NCBI GenBank assembly: GCA_029931535.1
Contig: JAQPZY010001664.1
Coordinates: 5,858,501 to 5,922,500 of the forward strand
Reading direction: 5' to 3'
DNA from: Margaritifera margaritifera
Lineage: Eukaryota; Mollusca; Bivalvia; Unionida; Margaritiferidae
DNA: 64,000 nt
The position numbers and the translations under genes are program-made. Positions within the stretch are counted from its first letter, which is position 1. Every line of letters begins with the position of its first letter. This document shows, one piece after another, positions 60,044 through 64,000 of this stretch. The notes under the pieces were generated by a model, which saw only the letters and a program-made list of their open reading frames with translations, was not told the DNA's origin and did not search any database.

Positions 60044-60312
60044 CAGGGGTATACTGGGCAAGCAACTCGGCCCTGTACTTATTTGCCGGGACATACCCGG
60101 GGTTTTGCTCACACCAGTAAAACACCGGTAAAAACGGATTTTTTTGAAGGCCCATCGGCCCACCGATGCGTCGGTCTGCCGGAACAGGCCCGGGGTTGTG
60201 CTCACACCAGTAAAACACCAGTAAAAATGGATTTTTTGACGGCCCACCGGCCCACCGATGCGGCGGCCCAACGGGATTTGTCCCGGTATGCCCAATGGCC
60301 AGTACACCACTG
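60044..60312. mobile_element. hAT-type MITE, 269 bp, perfect 8-bp target duplication
   Basis: Starts CAGGGGTATACTGGGCA and ends TGGCCAGTACACCACTG (imperfect inverted repeats). It is flanked on both sides by CCAGTCCC (60036-60043 and 60313-60320). It contains an internal tandem duplication of about 105 bp ('gctcacaccagtaaaacacc' through 'cggcccaccgatgcg'). Long frames on both strands are translations of this GC-rich repeat, not genes. Confidence 0.85.
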
Positions 60313-60320
60313 CCAGTCCC

Positions 60321-61550
60321 CCTCCCAACAACGCGTGAAAATACCTAAAACTAGATATTTTCAAGCCCATAAAGATCCTATACTGAATAATTTTAAAATT
60401 TCATATATAAGGACGCAACAATTGGGTCCCAAATATTACTTTAATGAAGAGGAATGGATCACGATCATACGACATACTTCTACAAAAATCATTCTCTTAT
60501 GTGAGTTACAAATATATTTCTGACGAGATCTGACATTGATATGTACCGGTTCTTTTGGTGCCTATGGTAACCATTTGGAAGAATATTTTCGTTTACAATC
60601 TGAAAAAAAAATCGATTAATTATTTAATAGAAGGCAAGAAACTATTTTTAGGTAAAGTGATCAGTTGCCATATTGGTAGCAACGTGTGTGCTGATTTTGT
60701 TGCAGCAAACCTTATGCACGTACACTGTTTGATATAACCTATCAAGTTGTGCACGTGCTTGAATCAAATTTTTCACTTCCATAAAATTTTAGTGAAGTCA
60801 GCTTTACAGACAATGTGTTATTCTAATACAGATAGAGATGATTTTCAATTTTTGAAAAAAATTGTAATTTGTAAATGCTAAGCGATGAAACTTAGAAGTA
60901 GTTCACACCACTAAAGAGTTTAGAGTATAGAGTTTTTATTCCAGTTATAAATTAAGGAAGTAAACTTTATAAATATTTGAACAAAAAAGCTGTACGATTG
61001 TTGCTGAATTAAATGAGTCTGATTGAGACTTCGATTTGCATGTACATATATTTTATCTTGTTCCTCATTAATACACTTTTTCATGCTGCATTGTTTCCGG
61101 AAATTCGATTCCTCAATTAAACAAATATATTGCCTTTCAATGATGAACATTTTCCCAAATAAATCGGGTTAATAAGAATGAGATGTAGACAAATTTTAAA
61201 ATATCCACAGATTCTTGTTATTTTATAGTCGAGAAAGACCGCCCAACAGATTTTACGATAGATTTCGCCCCCTGTTACTCGGAAAACTAACCAAACAAAC
61301 AACCCCCACTCGTTACAATAAAAAGAAGAAAGAATATAGAAAATTATTTAAGCCTGGAGCTTGTAACTGTAAATCTTATCTGTTTCCAAACCGGTTTTTC
61401 TAAACATAATAATGAAACATACAACTTTGTTTAACATTTTTACAATTTAAATTAAAAGTCTAAATGAGTAACAATTTCACGGAGATATAAAAAGTACACA
61501 AATATATTTCTTTATCTTAAATAGCAGATACCGTGACGGCGCAGGGGAGA
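60321..61550. other. No gene recognised; some coding-like text
   Basis: The plus-strand frame right of the MITE (about 60340-60523) reads a basic/aromatic sequence with LGPKYYFNEEEWITIIRH. Another stretch (61215-61403) reads RERPPNRFYDRFRPLLLGKL. Both are protein-like but lack recognisable families or clear splice sites. Confidence 0.3.
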
Positions 61551-64000
61551 GCATTGCATTAGGCTATAACAAGAAAAAATAACAGAAACAGCAGAAACAA
61601 CGAGGGAGTGTAGTTGGGCCAAAAGCTGTAAAGAGGCAAGTTGGAGGAAAGACACCCCCACTTCTTTCCCCTCCGCCAAAAATATGAATGAATTTGGACA
61701 ACGTTCAGCGGATGCGTTGTCACATAAGGGCAGCTTCGCCTAAGACAACAAAAACAACAACAAAAATAGCAACAAATCATTATCAACAACAATATAATAA
61801 TAACAAGAACAAGATGAAATAACAATAACAACAATAACACTAGGTTCAACACATCTTTTAGAAGTGACGTTATTGTTACAGTGAAAGAGTAATGTCATCT
61901 TTCCTGTCTTATGGCTTGCGTTTAACAATTTCCGGAGGATCCCAATTTCTGTGACGGATCGAATAAATGTTTAGAAATGCGTTTAGCAGGATATGTACAG
62001 AATTAGAGATCTTAAACTTAACCGTTTGATGAATGTTCAGGTTAAGTAGTGTGTCAACATATAGCCATTTATTTTCAATAAGTATTTAACTGTTAACATA
62101 TAGTTTCGATTATCTTCTGTCACAGGTGATGTCAATAAATTTTGCTTTTCAATTTTATTACAATATTTCTCTCACGAATGAAAAATTCTATGAATGTATA
62201 TCTCATTAGTTCCGTAATGGAAATTTTTCATCAAGAAGGGTTCATGACACAGCGATAACTTGGCGCGACGTCAGATTGTGACGATGAATTTCAAATTACT
62301 ATAGCGACGTAAATAAGTGGGGCATTTTCATGTAATAAAAACTATATTGTTTCTAAAATATTTTTTTATCACGTCAGCATAAAATCTAAAAATTGTTAAT
62401 AAACTCCCGAAGACATAAAATCTCATCACCCCCCCCCCCCCCCACACACACACACACACGCGTACATATGTGAAATTTGTCTATTTATGGCATAGATATG
62501 TAAAGGTCAAAGGTGCCAAACAAATCGTGATCGTATTGTAAGTGTATATCAATCGAAACCAGGGGGCGAAGTTCCCGGAAGTTGCTGCATTTTAAGCGTT
62601 GCAGGGCATAATTGTAACCATCTAACTGTAAAGAAACTTACTCCAGGAAACGTTCCGGTTGTTTGGTGCTTATTTGGCGCTCCGCCCCCTCCCCCGATCT
62701 GCCTCTGGAAAGACACGAAACACAAGATGATGCCCCATGTTTGTAAAAGAGGGAATCCCCTCCCCCCCCCCCAAAAAAAAAGCCCCAACATCCTAGGATT
62801 GGGCCTACATTTTGGTAATTTTAGGAGAGCAGATCGACAAATGGGTGTACTAGTGATGCCTTGACTGGAGTTTCTGTTTTAATGGTTTAGACGACAATTA
62901 ATGATAGGTTTCCACAAAGGAGACACTAGTTTTTAAATTTGTAATAAAGTTCTAGTCGTTATAAATTAGGCTTAGAACGCTCTATCTCTCCCTGCAAAAA
63001 TCCACCCATGCGCGCACACACTCACACGCGCATATACATACACACATACATAAATACACACACAAATGTACAGACAGACAGACAGACACAAGAAAAACAG
63101 ACAGGGTAGCGAATCCTATCCTCGTTCCGTCGTGCTTGGCAGAAAATGGGGAGGGGGTAAGGTCACAAAAGTTATTATCACACAGTTTCATTGGTACGAA
63201 TACATAATATTACGGTAATTAAAACAGAAAAAAATCTTTATGAAACTACATACTAATAATCTTCAACATACGATTATAATGGTTGCTCATTAGCGCCACA
63301 GTTGTTTTTGTATCAGATAGAGGCAACATCTTCATCTGATTATGGTTGCTCAAAGGTTATATACCATGACTACCTTCAAGGTGTCAGCAGACGGCATATA
63401 AAAGCCTAATAGCATTGACAGCTGAAATGTTGATGAGCAATCGTAGTTTCCATGTTATACCATATATTGTCAGAGAGAAGCAGACCGTTAGAATGAATTA
63501 ATGTTATTGTCTGCAGCTTCAATAACAAAGATATGACAACTGTATAGTTTTGTAAATAGACCTAATGCAGTCAAGAATAAACTGTTTATGTTATCGGATG
63601 AAAAAATACGTATTTCAGCTAATTTACTAGTATGTAACATTTTTATATATTTTTTCTCCATACGTTTGTCCCTAATTCCCTGGTTGGTTAATAAGCTGTT
63701 CTGTTGTAAGTAAGTAAACGTTCAAGTTTATATTAACTGGTAGTCACAAATAACATCAAATCAGTGACAATTTTATAAAGCAATAAACCAATAAGTCAAC
63801 ACTAATATACTGACTGATCTGAAGGATTGTTATTTTCATTTTTCAATTGTCAAGTTATGACTAGATGAAGCAAGAGATTTCTGTACAAAGCAGTGTGTAT
63901 CAAGTTGTAAGCGTCAGCAATAGTAGAACTAAACGACATTCCGCGTTATTAAGTCTGATAAACTTTCACTGTGCTACATACATACATAGATACATACATA
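61551..64000. other. No gene; microsatellites and low-complexity tracts
   Basis: Contains 'aacaacaa' tracts (61745-61840), poly-C with CA (62429-62458), a further poly-C/A tract (62760-62780), CACATA-type repeats (63010-63075) and a CATACATA run at the window end. A near-repeat of 'atggttgctca.tag/aaggtt' occurs twice at 63280-63360. I see no convincing coding sequence. Confidence 0.45.

Noticed and set aside
59975..60523. Long overlapping frames on both strands around 60 kb
   Set aside because: Generated by the GC-rich MITE and its internal duplication; they cross the element boundaries.

Overview
Eukaryotic, intron-bearing and repeat-dominated DNA, most likely from a marine mollusc and probably a bivalve. 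The reasons are dispersed TACATGTA-type words, very low coding density, many long microsatellites, tRNA-derived SINEs, hAT-type MITEs, and a small secreted 12-cysteine protein with the architecture of the bivalve Cvsi (MEROPS I84) protease inhibitors. No bacterial-style operons, rRNA genes or CRISPR arrays are visible. The species assignment is inference.

Host genes. The clearest is a three-exon plus-strand gene (exons 49596-49638, 50321-50446, 59362-59456). It encodes a signal peptide and two six-cysteine repeats, one repeat per exon, with all introns in phase 1. On the minus strand, splice-bounded coding exons lie at 46791-46894, 12690-12802 and 8148-8425. Their phases fit, so they could be one unrecognised gene with a 34-kb transposon-filled intron. 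A separate minus-strand exon with an ATG lies at 3196-3433.

Layout. 1-8 kb: dispersed and short tandem repeats, one SINE and an exon. 8-21 kb: degraded LINE pieces, two exons and a ~130-165-bp unit repeat array ending at 19.77 kb. 20.8-31 kb: LINE and BED-hAT remnants, a three-copy segment, a tandem duplication carrying a MITE in only one copy, and another MITE. 30.9-45.7 kb: an AT-rich graveyard of Polinton/Maverick-type elements. It holds a plus-strand PolB remnant, zinc-ribbon-like frames, a chromodomain integrase end, unidentified remnants and a second, oppositely oriented PolB remnant, with a solo LTR (5-bp TSD) inserted among them. 46-49 kb: an exon and a LINE reverse transcriptase. 49.6-59.5 kb: the inhibitor gene. 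Its 8.9-kb second intron contains a long inverted-repeat structure around cytosine-poor tandem arrays, an RT fragment, a 21-bp minisatellite and a MITE. 59.5-64 kb: microsatellites and a hAT-type MITE with a perfect 8-bp TSD, otherwise no recognised gene.

I see no coherent new multi-gene system. The most informative items are the inhibitor gene, the paired degenerate Polinton polymerases, the strand-asymmetric inverted-repeat element and the MITE with an internal empty-site control.
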